The notes under the pieces are model-generated. The model saw only the letters and a program-made list of their open reading frames with translations. It did not search any database and was not told where the DNA came from. Below, in pieces: positions 51,186 through 59,661 of a stretch of 64,000 bases of DNA. The number at the start of each line of letters is the position of its first letter. Positions within the stretch are counted from its first letter, which is position 1. Position numbers and translations under genes: made by a program. Source of the DNA: Hymenobacter cavernae (lineage in GTDB: Bacteria; Bacteroidota; Bacteroidia; Cytophagales; Hymenobacteraceae); assembly GCF_014641455.1 (NCBI RefSeq), contig NZ_BMHT01000001.1, forward strand, positions 930,001 through 994,000. The letters are read 5' to 3'.

Positions 51186-52670
51186 ATGAATCCAGCTCCG
51201 CTCTCTGGCCTGTACGCGCCCTCGCTCAGCCTCGTTACCGATCTGTACCAGCTCACCATGGCCTATGGCTACTGGAAGAAAGGCCTTCAGGATCGGGAAG
51301 CCGTTTTTCACCTCTACTTCCGCAAGCCGCCCTTTTCGGGTGGCTACGCCGTGTGCGCCGGCCTCGCCTACGCCGTCGATTGGCTTGAAAACCTAGGTTT
51401 TTCGGAAGACGACTTGGCCTATCTAGCTAGCCTGCAAGGCTCGAAAGGCACGCCACTGTTTGAGCAAGGCTTCCTCGACTATTTGCGCGAGCTAAAGTTC
51501 ACCTGCGATGTAGACGCCATTGCAGAAGGCACGGTCGTTTTTGCCAACGAGCCGCTGGTGCGCGTGAAAGGCCCTTTGTTGCAAGCCCAACTGCTGGAAA
51601 CCGCCCTGCTCACGCTCATCAACTTCCAGACGCTGATTGCCACCAAAACCGCCCGCATCCGCGAAGCCGCCGGCTCCGACCTCGTGCTGGAGTTTGGCCT
51701 GCGCCGCGCCCAGGGCTTCGATGGTGGCCTCTCGGCCAGCCGCGCCGCCTACCTGGGTGGCGCTGATGCTACCTCCAATGTGCTGGCCGGCCAGCGCTTC
51801 GGCATTCCGGTGCGCGGCACGCACGCCCACAGCTGGGTGATGTCGTTTGAAGATGAGGAAGCTGCTTTTGCGGCATATGCTGAGGCTTTTCCAGACGATT
51901 CGGTTTTCCTGGTTGACACCTACGACACGCTGGAAGGCGTGCGGCACGCCATTGCCGTGGCGCGCCAGATGCGCGAGCAAGGCCACGAGCTGGCCGGTAT
52001 TCGCCTCGATTCGGGCGACCTAGCCTACCTCAGCCGCGAAGCCCGCGCTCTGCTGGATGAAGCCGGCTTCCCCAACACCCGCATCGTCGCCAGCAACGAT
52101 TTAGATGAAAACCTCATCACCAGCCTCAAGCTCCAGGGCGCCCGCATCGATACGTGGGGCGTGGGCACCAAACTCGTAACGGCCTACGACCAGCCGGCGC
52201 TTGGCGGTGTGTACAAGCTAGCTGCCCTGCGCCACGCCGACGACAGTGGCTGGGATTTCACGGTCAAAATCTCGGAGCAGCTCGCCAAAACCAGCATCCC
52301 CGGCATCCTGCAAGTGCGCCGCTTCGAAACCGAGAAAGGTCAGGCCCGCGCCGACATGCTCTACAACATCGCCGAGCCGCTGCCCACCGAACTTACTATC
52401 ATCGACCCACTCGACCCGACGCGGCGGCGCCCCGTGCGCTCCACCACATTCCGGGAGCTGCTGGAGCCGGTGTTCCGCGAAGGCAAACTCATCATGACGC
52501 TACCTAGCTTGCAGGAAAGCCGCGAGCGGGTGCAGCGCGAGGTAAATTCGCTTGACCCCAGCATCCGCCGCTTCCTGAACCCGCACGTGTATCCGGTGGG
52601 CCTGGAGGAAAGCCTGAACACATTCCGCACAAACCTGATTCTGGAGAAACGGCCGCAGCGCCCGGCGTAG
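51186..52670 (+). CDS. pncB: nicotinate phosphoribosyltransferase
   Basis: The 494-residue protein joins nicotinate to PRPP, giving nicotinate mononucleotide for NAD salvage in the cytoplasm. It shows LVTDLYQLTMAYGYWKKG at the N-terminus, DLVLEFGLRRAQGFDGGLSASRAAYLGG, RGTHAHSWVMSF with the catalytic His, AGIRLDSGDLAYLS and DTWGVGTKLVTAYDQPALGGVYKL. The size suits the longer form of the family. I chose the ATG at 51186. It ends four bases before the convergent DUF4262 gene. Confidence 0.93.
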   Translation: MNPAPLSGLYAPSLSLVTDLYQLTMAYGYWKKGLQDREAVFHLYFRKPPFSGGYAVCAGLAYAVDWLENLGFSEDDLAYLASLQGSKGTPLFEQGFLDYLRELKFTCDVDAIAEGTVVFANEPLVRVKGPLLQAQLLETALLTLINFQTLIATKTARIREAAGSDLVLEFGLRRAQGFDGGLSASRAAYLGGADATSNVLAGQRFGIPVRGTHAHSWVMSFEDEEAAFAAYAEAFPDDSVFLVDTYDTLEGVRHAIAVARQMREQGHELAGIRLDSGDLAYLSREARALLDEAGFPNTRIVASNDLDENLITSLKLQGARIDTWGVGTKLVTAYDQPALGGVYKLAALRHADDSGWDFTVKISEQLAKTSIPGILQVRRFETEKGQARADMLYNIAEPLPTELTIIDPLDPTRRRPVRSTTFRELLEPVFREGKLIMTLPSLQESRERVQREVNSLDPSIRRFLNPHVYPVGLEESLNTFRTNLILEKRPQRPA

Positions 52671-52673
52671 CGG

Positions 52674-53429
52674 CTATTCTCCTCTCTTCGTAACCTCTAC
52701 CCTTGTCCAGTCGTCGCCGATAGCCTCGCGGAAGGCCACCTGACCCGCGGGCAAATCGAACAGGGCATTGATGGTCAGGTCGTGCTTCACGACTTGCTCC
52801 AGGGCTACCAGCATCACGGTATCGGTGGTAGCCGGCGCGTCGGTTAAGAACTGCCAAGCGCCGTCTTCCTCATCATGGCGCACCCGGAGAATAGGTTTGT
52901 TCTCCTTGAAAACCTGCTGCGCCACAAAGACGGGCGTATTGCGCTCCTCGAAGAACTTGAAGTCAAGCTTATGGTCTAGCTGCGGCTGCAAGAATCTGTA
53001 GCGCTTATCGTACTGCTCGGACCAGGGATAGTGGTTCTGGTCGTCGGGCCACAGCAGCTGAATCGCGGGGAACGGCTCGAAGTTGTAGTACCAGCGCGCA
53101 TACCCGAAATAGTCGGCAATATTCTCCTCTTCCACTCGCCGGAACTGCACCGGCGAATCCTCCAGAAAATCGAAGTTATCGGTAGCCAGGGCGAGCGGCT
53201 GATTGACCTTCACCGCCTCGGCTGCCCCGTGCAGCAGCGCGTGCATCGCCGGCAGCGGCAGCCCAAACGTGATTATTTCCGGCTGCTGAAAGTTCTTCCA
53301 CAAACCAATGGTATAGGCGAAAGCGGGCGTGGCGCTGTCGGCTTCAAACAGCGCGATGTGCCAGCCAAACGTATCTATATTATACCTGATTTGGTCTTCT
53401 GGGCTTAGGTTATGTTCCTCGTGTGCCAT
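52674..53429 (-). CDS. DUF4262-family protein
   Basis: The 251-residue protein has the DUF4262 core: IDTFGWHIALFEADSATPAFAYTIGLWKNFQQPEIITFGLP and FGYARWYYNFEPFPAIQLLWPDDQNHYPWS. This family is widespread and uncharacterised. The C-terminal 100 residues (NTPVFVAQQVFKENKPILRVRHDEEDGAWQFLT) resemble DUF2185-type regions. I chose the ATG at 53429 (MAHEEHNLSPEDQIRYN). It stands tail-to-tail with pncB, three bases apart. Confidence 0.82.
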   Translation of the reverse strand: MAHEEHNLSPEDQIRYNIDTFGWHIALFEADSATPAFAYTIGLWKNFQQPEIITFGLPLPAMHALLHGAAEAVKVNQPLALATDNFDFLEDSPVQFRRVEEENIADYFGYARWYYNFEPFPAIQLLWPDDQNHYPWSEQYDKRYRFLQPQLDHKLDFKFFEERNTPVFVAQQVFKENKPILRVRHDEEDGAWQFLTDAPATTDTVMLVALEQVVKHDLTINALFDLPAGQVAFREAIGDDWTRVEVTKRGE

Positions 53430-53557
53430 AGCTTTTATGAGTTCTGCACGAAGTAACCCAAAACTCTGCACTCCGTCAGCCAAAGCCTGTACAGCATCTT
53501 CTAGGTGCGGCCGCTACTCTTGTAAGGCAGCAATTGTTATAGCGACAATGCTTTATT

Positions 53558-53884
53558 TCAGTCTAGAAGATTCCATTTACACCAAAAGTCAAACCCTTGT
53601 GCATTTAGCTGCTGCCTCTCTGTTTCATCTAACAGCATTACTACATAGTCTTCATGACTTATAGTGCCTAGAAGTAAGCTATCCTCTCGAAAGAACGCTG
53701 GATTTTCCATAGTTTAGCCATTCTGGGTAGGCTTTGCTTTTCACGAAGTCAATCACCTCTGGTGTTAGTCGAAAGCGATTGGTAGCGGCGTATACACGCT
53801 GGATATCCTTTGGCAAAGCGACTTCATTGGTTTACTTGGCGGATATTCCTCAAAGTTGTCGTTACAATAATACTTCCTCATCAT
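53558..53884 (-). pseudogene. small gene broken by two frameshifts, unknown family
   Basis: Three frames on this strand read like one protein of about 110 residues. MMRKYYCNDNFEEYPP starts at 53884. TNEVALPKDIQRVYAATN and RFRLTPEVIDFVKSKAYPEW continue in another frame (53831 to about 53715). ENPAFFREDSLLLGTISHED, YVVMLLDETERQQLNAQ and GFDFWCKWNLLD finish in a third, ending with a TGA at 53558. The last part alone is also a 50-codon ORF with an ATG at 53710. I do not recognise the family. Sequencing error is the simple alternative to real decay. Confidence 0.55.
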
Positions 53885-54021
53885 TCAGCAACGAAAAGAC
53901 AGATAAATCTAGCGTAAAAGTTGTACTCTATTAGCTAAAGTCTATACCACTGCACCAAACCCTGATTACTACTTTTGATACCTGTTCATTGTTATAGGAG
54001 CACCTTAACTACTTACTCCTC

Positions 54022-54237
54022 ATGTCTACCCTAAAGTTCAAAACCAGCATCAACTGCGCTAACTGCCTGCGCGCCGTAACACCTTTCCTCGACGCCGAAG
54101 CCAGCGTCGAAAAGTGGAGCGTCGACACCAACAACCCCAGCAAAATCCTGACGGTGGAAGGCGAAAACCCCATTCCCGAGCTAGTGATGAAAGCCGTGTC
54201 GCAGGCTGGCTTTGATATCGAGCCGGTACAGGCTTAA
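54022..54237 (+). CDS. small heavy-metal-associated-like protein
   Basis: The 71-residue protein has the beta-alpha-beta-beta-alpha-beta outline of HMA domains: LKFKTSINCANCLRAVTPFLD with Cys-Ala-Asn-Cys at the metal-binding place, ILTVEGENPIPELVMKAVSQAGFDIEPV at the end. The family binds Cu(I) or other soft metals and works as a chaperone in the cytoplasm. No P-type ATPase is beside it. A strong terminator follows directly. Confidence 0.85.
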   Translation: MSTLKFKTSINCANCLRAVTPFLDAEASVEKWSVDTNNPSKILTVEGENPIPELVMKAVSQAGFDIEPVQA

Positions 54238-54248
54238 CCTAGGTTTAT

Positions 54249-54292
54249 AAAGAAAGGGCCTGTTCTTCTCTAGAAGAACAGGCCCTTTCTTT
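54249..54292. terminator. bidirectional hairpin terminator between the HMA-like gene and purM
   Basis: AAAGAAAGGGCCTGTTCTTC and its complement meet around a CT loop inside CTCTAGAAG, so again a CTAG word lies at the tip. A/T runs on both sides let it end both the HMA-like transcript and the long purine transcript. Confidence 0.92.
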
Positions 54293-54306
54293 CAACGGTT
54301 TCGGGG

Positions 54307-55401
54307 CTATTTGTAGCTCAACTCTCCTGCTCCCACCTTCAGGCGAATGCCGGGCTCAGCTGTAATACGACCCGCCACCTGCGCCTGATAGCCACCTTCT
54401 TGCAGCTTAGCCACAACGGCATTAGCAGCGGCTTCGTCAGTCACGAGCAGCATGCCATTGCCCATGTTCCAGTAGAGATACGCATCAGCGGGCTCAATGC
54501 CAGCTAGCTCCGTGAGGCGCTGCATGGCCGGCAGTGGCTCAAAAAGATTATCCAGTTCGGCCCCCACGCCATTTTTCAGCACGCGCTTGAAGTTATCGGC
54601 AATGCCGCCGCCGGTAATGTGCGCGGCTGCGTGCAGCGGCAAGCCCGCATCAAGCACGCTCGCCACGCCGGGCGAGTAAATGAGCGACGGCGCCAGCAGC
54701 GCTTCGCCCCAGGTGTGGCCCATTTCGGCGGCGTCGGAGCCGTCGTAGCTAGCTTGATGCCAGGCATCGCCGAATAGATTTTGCAAGGTCCGGCGCGCTA
54801 GCGAGAAGCCATTGGAACGGAACGACGGCGAACGAAGTGCTACTACTGCTTGGCCCGCTTGAACGGCCGCGCCGCTAAGCGGCTTTTCCAAGCTAGGGTG
54901 CAGGCTGCCAATAGCCGTCGAGCACCAGTTAAAGTTCATGCGCGCACCAGCCCAGCCGCCAATGCGGTTGCCTAGCTCCGCAATTTCGCCGCCCGTGATG
55001 GCAATACCGGAGAAGTTACAGGCGTCGTGCAGGCCGTGCATCAACTCATCAATCACGCTGTAATCGAGCGTGTTCACGTCGATGATGTTCGAGAGGTTGG
55101 TGGGCACAAAGCCACCTACGATGAGGTCGTCAGCGGTCATGGCTACCAGGTCGTACCCTAGGGTGTCGTACTTGCCCACACGCTCGGCTACTTCGATCTT
55201 GGTGCCGATGCCGTCGGAGCTGATGCCTAGGCGGGCGTTGCCGAAGCGGATTTCATTCGAGAAGCCGCCGTCAAGGTCCTGAGCAGGCTCACCGGGTTTG
55301 CCGGCACGATTGGCGAAGGTTTTCTTCGACCAAGCATAAGCGTTGCGGGAGCATTCGTTGCCGAGGTCGATGTCGTAGCCGGCGGGTTTTTCAGAAGACA
55401 C
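54307..55401 (-). CDS. purM: phosphoribosylformylglycinamidine cyclo-ligase (AIR synthase)
   Basis: The 364-residue enzyme closes FGAM to aminoimidazole ribotide with ATP, step five of purine synthesis. PurM features are GISSDGIGTKIEVAERVGKYDTLGYDLVAM, DDLIVGGFVPTNLSNIIDVN, GIAITGGEIAEL and HITGGGIADNFKRVL. It is the last gene of the minus-strand purine cluster, separated from purF by a 102-bp inverted repeat. The start ATG at 55401 is followed by MSSEKPAGYDIDLGNECSRNAY. Confidence 0.95.
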   Translation of the reverse strand: MSSEKPAGYDIDLGNECSRNAYAWSKKTFANRAGKPGEPAQDLDGGFSNEIRFGNARLGISSDGIGTKIEVAERVGKYDTLGYDLVAMTADDLIVGGFVPTNLSNIIDVNTLDYSVIDELMHGLHDACNFSGIAITGGEIAELGNRIGGWAGARMNFNWCSTAIGSLHPSLEKPLSGAAVQAGQAVVALRSPSFRSNGFSLARRTLQNLFGDAWHQASYDGSDAAEMGHTWGEALLAPSLIYSPGVASVLDAGLPLHAAAHITGGGIADNFKRVLKNGVGAELDNLFEPLPAMQRLTELAGIEPADAYLYWNMGNGMLLVTDEAAANAVVAKLQEGGYQAQVAGRITAEPGIRLKVGAGELSYK

Positions 55402-55414
55402 AATCTACTTTCTA

Positions 55415-55516
55415 TGTAGCGCGAAGCTCCAGCTTCGCGCATCGTTGAACGAAACTCGTTGAGCGCCCTAAACCTAAGTCGTTCAACGATGCGCGAAGCT
55501 GGAGCTTCGCGCTACA
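55415..55516. repeat. long inverted repeat, TGTAGCGCGAAG family, copy 3
   Basis: The arms run TGTAGCGCGAAGCTCCAGC, TTCGCGCATCGTTGAACGA and their complement, about 39 bases each and close to perfect, around a loop with GCGCCCTAAACCTAAG. This is the best-preserved copy of the family seen also at 2668 and 9225. It fills the purF-purM gap. Confidence 0.93.
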
Positions 55517-55519
55517 CCC

Positions 55520-57025
55520 TTAATGTTCCGTCGCAGCCGGAGCTTTGGCACTGACGGAAGTCTTCGCCTCTTCGCGGTCTTTCTTGCTGCGGTGGCTTTC
55601 GCGCTCCTCCTGAATATGGCGCAAGTAACGGCTCACATCACCGGTCGGGTACTTACCAGAGAAGCAAGCGAAGCAGCTGCCGCCGTGGCCGCGCTCCTCG
55701 CTGAACAGCTCCTGCAAATCTTCCAAGGTCTGGTATATAACTCGATCAGCACCAATGAACTGGCAGATTTCCTCATCCGTGTGGTTGGCGGCAATCAGAT
55801 CCGTGCTCATCGCCATATCGATGCCGTAGATGCAGGGGCTCACGATGGGCGGGGCCGAGGAAATGAAGTACACTTCCTTGGCGCCAGCCTCGCGCAGAAT
55901 CCGCACGATGCGCCGCGAAGTGGTGCCGCGCACAATGCTGTCGTCGACTACGGCAATCTTTTTGCCTTCCACAAACGCCCGGATAGGGTTGAGCTTTTTC
56001 TTCACGATGTCCTCGCGCCCGGCCTGGCTGCTCACAATGAACGAGCGGCCCATATGGTTGTTCTTCACCATCGCGCGGCGGTACGGAACGCCAATAGCTT
56101 CGGCCAGCCCAGAGGCGGCGAAGTAGCCCGAAGAAGGTACGTCGATGACCATATCCGGCTCCAGACCCGCTTCCAACACCTTACGACCTAGCATCTTACC
56201 CAGTCGCACCCGCTCACGCGCCACCAAACGACCGTGAATGGTTGAGTCTTCGCGGGCAAAGTAAATGTGTTCGAACACGCAGAACGCCTTCGGCAGATTG
56301 TAGGGGTTCTTGTAGTGAACCTGGAAGTTCTTGTCGATGAACACCGCCTGCCCCGGCCCTACGTTCTTGATGAACTCAAAACCTAGGTAGTCGAAGCAAG
56401 TGGACTCGGAAGCAAACGCGTAGACCGGTCCGGCGGGCGTGTCGCGGCGACCCAGCACCAGCGGACGAATTCCCAGCGGATCGTTGAAAGCCAGCAAGCC
56501 GTGGCCGGCAATCATGGTGATGGTGGCGTAGGCGCCTTTCACCAGCTCCTGCGTCGTCTCAACGGCATCAAAAATATCGACTACCGAAAGGTGGTCGAGA
56601 TCTTTGATGCGCAGCTCCGAGGCGAAGGTGTACATGATGAGTTCCAGGTCGTTGCTGGTTTTGGGCAGCACGTGGTACTTCTCATGCAGGCGCTTGGCGG
56701 CATCCCGGAAGTTGATAACGTTGCCGTTGTGCACCATGGCCAGCCCGAACGGGTAACTGGTGGTGAACGGCTGGGCTAAGTCGGCGTCGTTGGAGCCCTG
56801 CGTGGTGTAGCGCGCGTGGCCAATTCCGATGTTTCCTTTCAACTTTTTTACATGCTTCGGCTTGAACACATCGTTGATGAGCCCGTTGCCTTTGTGCAAG
56901 TGAAAATTTCCGTTGAAGGTGGCAATGCCGGCGGCATCCTGCCCGCGGTGCTGCAAGGCAGTGAGGCCGAACACGATATCGTGGACGACATCATCAGGAC
57001 CGTAAAAACCAACAATTCCGCACAT
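55520..57025 (-). CDS. purF: amidophosphoribosyltransferase
   Basis: The 501-residue enzyme makes phosphoribosylamine from PRPP and glutamine, the first step of purine synthesis. The catalytic Cys is residue 2 (MCGIVGFYG), so no propeptide is removed other than Met. Features are LTALQHRGQDAAGI, IGHARYTTQGSND, the PRPP site KKIAVVDDSIVRGTTSRRIVRILREAGAKEVYF and the Cys-rich end SCFACFSGKYP, as in the iron-sulfur type. The last 40 residues are charged and not conserved. Confidence 0.95.
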   Translation of the reverse strand: MCGIVGFYGPDDVVHDIVFGLTALQHRGQDAAGIATFNGNFHLHKGNGLINDVFKPKHVKKLKGNIGIGHARYTTQGSNDADLAQPFTTSYPFGLAMVHNGNVINFRDAAKRLHEKYHVLPKTSNDLELIMYTFASELRIKDLDHLSVVDIFDAVETTQELVKGAYATITMIAGHGLLAFNDPLGIRPLVLGRRDTPAGPVYAFASESTCFDYLGFEFIKNVGPGQAVFIDKNFQVHYKNPYNLPKAFCVFEHIYFAREDSTIHGRLVARERVRLGKMLGRKVLEAGLEPDMVIDVPSSGYFAASGLAEAIGVPYRRAMVKNNHMGRSFIVSSQAGREDIVKKKLNPIRAFVEGKKIAVVDDSIVRGTTSRRIVRILREAGAKEVYFISSAPPIVSPCIYGIDMAMSTDLIAANHTDEEICQFIGADRVIYQTLEDLQELFSEERGHGGSCFACFSGKYPTGDVSRYLRHIQEERESHRSKKDREEAKTSVSAKAPAATEH

Positions 57026-57031
57026 GGGAAG

Positions 57032-57135
57032 AGAATTAAAAATTGAGAAGAAGAATCAAAAACTGAGAAATAGGAAAAGCGCCTCACCTAGGTTAAAGCG
57101 GCCTTTCAATTTTTAATTCTCAATTTTCAATTGCC
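57032..57135. repeat. low-complexity inverted repeat AATTAAAAATTGAGAA between purN and purF
   Basis: GAGAATTAAAAATTGAGAAG and AAAAACTGAGAAATAGGAAA face TTTCAATTTTTAATTCTCAA and TTTTCAATTG, with CCTAGG between. It overlaps the last codons of purN. Confidence 0.65.
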
Positions 57136-57727
57136 CAACCAGTAGTTGGACCAAGGTTTCGGCGTATAGTTCGTGCTCCACGGCCAGGCCGCGCTGCTCG
57201 ACTTCCGCCAAGGTATTCGCGCCGCGCAAATCGACGGGCCGCTGGGCCAGCACCGGACCGGTGTCGAGGCCTTCGTCCACGAGATGAACGGTTATTTTGG
57301 TTTCAGGCAGTTGATTTTCAAAAGCCCATTCGTAGGCGTGCAGACCTTGGTGCTGATGCGTATCGGCCGGGTGGATATTGAGGATACGCCCGGCAAACGC
57401 GCGAATGAATACGGGTGACAAGATACGCATATAACCCGCTAGTACCAGATAATCAGGTTGATAGCCTCGCAACAATTCGACCACTTCCGCGTCAAACTCC
57501 GCCCGCTTTCTACCCTGCGACGATAAGCTAGCCGTCGGACAACCTAGGTTGGCGGCCGTAGCCAGGCCCGGCGCCTCCGGATGGTTGCTGAACACCACAG
57601 CCACCTCCGCAAGTTCGCGCAGCACACCATTTTGCACAGCATTTACCAAAGCTACCATATTGGAGCCCCGGCCTGAGAGCAAAATAGCTAGGCGCTGCTT
57701 GCGATTTGAGGCGGTGCTAGTAGGCAT
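57113..57727 (-). CDS. purN: phosphoribosylglycinamide formyltransferase
   Basis: The 204-residue enzyme transfers a formyl group from 10-formyl-THF to GAR. Features are LAILLSGRGSNMVALVNAV at the start, YLVLAGYMRILSPVFIRAF, NIHPADTHQHQGLHAYEWA in place of the usual N-I-H-P-S-L-L-P segment, and TVHLVDEGLDTGPVLAQRPV with the catalytic Asp. The ATG at 57727 overlaps the end of purD by 11 bases, so they are coupled. Confidence 0.94.
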   Translation of the reverse strand: MPTSTASNRKQRLAILLSGRGSNMVALVNAVQNGVLRELAEVAVVFSNHPEAPGLATAANLGCPTASLSSQGRKRAEFDAEVVELLRGYQPDYLVLAGYMRILSPVFIRAFAGRILNIHPADTHQHQGLHAYEWAFENQLPETKITVHLVDEGLDTGPVLAQRPVDLRGANTLAEVEQRGLAVEHELYAETLVQLLVGQLKIEN

Positions 57728-59006
57728 TGGCAAGGCTAGGTGCGGGCCGGCGGCCGATATCGGTTCGGTAGTACATATCTTGGAAGGATACCAAGGCACA
57801 CTCATCATATACCCGCTGGATGGCTGCCTCCAGGTCATTGCCGTGCGCTACCAGCACCAACACCCGACCACCATTGGTCACCAGTTGCCCGTCCTGCTGC
57901 CGCGTGGCGCCGTGGTAAGCTAGCGTATTAGGGTGCAGCTCGTTGAGCCCTTTGATAGGGAAACCCGTTGGGAAACCAGCCGCCGGATAACCGCCGGACG
58001 CTAATACCACGCCCACGAAGTAGCCGGGCTTCTGCCGCACTACAGTCTGGTTCAGGGTCCCGTTCAGGGCCGCCTCAATCAACTCCAACATGCTGCTGGC
58101 CATGGCTGGCAATAGCACTTCCGCTTCGGGGTCGCCGAGGCGCACGTTGTATTCCAGCAGCTTCGGGCCGTTGGGCGTGAGCATAATACCGAAGTAAATA
58201 AACCCTTTAAAGTCAAAAGGCTCATTCTGAAGGCCACGCAGCGTAGGATCTACAATGTTGGTGCGGATGGCAGCCAGCGCGTTATCGTCGGCGAAAGGGA
58301 CGGGACAATAAGCGCCCATACCGCCCGTGTTCGGACCTAGGTCGCCGGCCAACAGTTGCTTATGATCCTGCGAAGTTGCCAGCAAACGAATCGCCACACT
58401 ATCGGTAATACCGATAATGCTAATTTCTGGACCAGTAAGCTTCTCTTCGAGCAGAAACGAAAACCAGCCGGTGTGCTGGGCCTGCAAGTCGCGCAGTGCC
58501 TCTTCCGCTTCCTCCACCGACGAGCACACGTACACGCCTTTACCAGCCGCTAGGCCATCGTATTTCACTACCACATGCCCGCCTAGCTCCTTGGCTTTGG
58601 CGCGTGCTTCCTCCATCTTGTCACTGCGGTACTGCCAGGCTTGCGCTGTCGCTACGCCGTGCCGCCGCATAAAGTCCTTCGACCAGATTTTGGAGCTTTC
58701 TAGCACCGCACCGCGCTTATCGGGCCCGAACACTTTGATGTCGGTTTCGGCGAAGAAATCCACGACGCCAGCTGCCAATGGCGCTTCTGGCCCTACCACA
58801 ATCAGCTTCACGTCGTTGGCTTCGCAGAACTGCTGAATGGCCGGGAAGTCGGTGGCGCTGATGCTAGGATTGCTGCCTGGAATGCCCGCGTTGCCGGGTA
58901 GCACGTGCACAGTACCGCCGTCGCGCGTCAGCTTGCAAGCTAGGGCGTGTTCGCGGGCACCGGAGCCGAGGAGGACAATATTTTTAGTTGTGGTCAAGGG
59001 TCTCAA
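57717..59006 (-). CDS. purD: phosphoribosylamine-glycine ligase
   Basis: The 429-residue ATP-grasp enzyme makes GAR from phosphoribosylamine and glycine. Features are VLLGSGAREHALACKL, GPEAPLAAGVVDFF, VVKYDGLAAGKGVYVCSSVEEAEEAL, EEKLTGPEISIIGITD, GGMGAYCPVPFADD and YNVRLGDPEAEVLLP. The order purD-purN with overlap is seen on this strand; purF follows. Confidence 0.96.
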   Translation of the reverse strand: MRPLTTTKNIVLLGSGAREHALACKLTRDGGTVHVLPGNAGIPGSNPSISATDFPAIQQFCEANDVKLIVVGPEAPLAAGVVDFFAETDIKVFGPDKRGAVLESSKIWSKDFMRRHGVATAQAWQYRSDKMEEARAKAKELGGHVVVKYDGLAAGKGVYVCSSVEEAEEALRDLQAQHTGWFSFLLEEKLTGPEISIIGITDSVAIRLLATSQDHKQLLAGDLGPNTGGMGAYCPVPFADDNALAAIRTNIVDPTLRGLQNEPFDFKGFIYFGIMLTPNGPKLLEYNVRLGDPEAEVLLPAMASSMLELIEAALNGTLNQTVVRQKPGYFVGVVLASGGYPAAGFPTGFPIKGLNELHPNTLAYHGATRQQDGQLVTNGGRVLVLVAHGNDLEAAIQRVYDECALVSFQDMYYRTDIGRRPAPSLANAY

Positions 59007-59026
59007 ATTGTTCTATCGTTGGTTCC

Positions 59027-59064
59027 CGCAGAGGGCGCAGAGTTCTTCGCAGAGGTTCGCAGAG
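59027..59064. repeat. four copies of CGCAGAG
   Basis: CGCAGAG occurs at 59027, 59036, 59048 and 59058, spaced 9-12 bases, in the gap between purD and the NTF2-like gene. Confidence 0.7.
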
Positions 59065-59069
59065 TTGTT

Positions 59070-59453
59070 CTAACTAATGTCTTCGATGGAAATGATTTTG
59101 CCGTCGGCAAACTGGAAAACGGACTTGCCCTGCAAGTGCAACGTGTCACCTGGCTTCAAACCATTGGGGAATTCAATAGCAGCCACAGCCGAGTAGTCAA
59201 TCAGTACCTCTATTCGGTCGTCAGTCGTTTGCCAGTTGGTAACGCGTTGCGCTCGTTGCGAGAAGTACTGCTTCGCCTGTTCAGCCTGCTGTCGGAAATC
59301 ATCTTTGCCGGTTGTGGTCAAATTCACTTCTCCATTGGAAATGTTCTTGAACACCACATCGTCGTGCAGATGGCGCACCATCCCGTCAATATCAAAGCGG
59401 TTGTACGCTTCAATATAGGCTTCAACGATTTGTGGTGAACTAGACGTTTTCAT
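59070..59453 (-). CDS. NTF2/SnoaL-like protein
   Basis: The 127-residue protein has the cone-shaped NTF2 fold pattern: IVEAYIEAYNRFDIDGMVRHLHDDVVFKNIS, FRQQAEQAKQYFS, RIEVLIDYSAVAA and KSVFQFADGKIISIEDIS. Members bind small ligands or act as enzymes; nothing here ties it to purines. It lies inside the purine cluster on the same strand, between purD and a 62-residue gene. Confidence 0.82.
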   Translation of the reverse strand: MKTSSSPQIVEAYIEAYNRFDIDGMVRHLHDDVVFKNISNGEVNLTTTGKDDFRQQAEQAKQYFSQRAQRVTNWQTTDDRIEVLIDYSAVAAIEFPNGLKPGDTLHLQGKSVFQFADGKIISIEDIS

Positions 59454-59470
59454 TAGAATACCTAGGTTGT

Positions 59471-59659
59471 TTACAGCGTCTTGAACTCCGCGTCGGCAGC
59501 TTTCAGCTTCGCTTTGATGCCAGCAATTGCCTTCGACAGCTGCTCACGCAAACGAGGCAAGTTCAGGGCCCGTACAGCGGCTAGAGTAGCGCTATCGTGA
59601 CGAACGATGGTCAGGTTGAGCTTGCCGCTCAGCATAATTACCGACGAGTTCAGGTTCAT
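59471..59659 (-). CDS. 62-residue protein of unknown function downstream of purC
   Basis: An ATG two bases after the purC stop opens a frame of 62 codons (MNLNSSVIMLSGKLNLTIVR, then HDSATLAAVRALNLPRLREQ, LSKAIAGIKAKLKAADAEFKTL). The first half could form strands, the second is an amphipathic Lys-rich helix. The tight linkage to purC suggests translational coupling. I do not recognise the family. Confidence 0.5.
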   Translation of the reverse strand: MNLNSSVIMLSGKLNLTIVRHDSATLAAVRALNLPRLREQLSKAIAGIKAKLKAADAEFKTL

Positions 59660-59661
59660 AG

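Noticed and set aside
54310-54340. ACTCTCCTGC word resembling the CAGGAG element on the minus strand
   Set aside because: It lies inside the last codons of purM, lacks the second repeat and is not before a gene.
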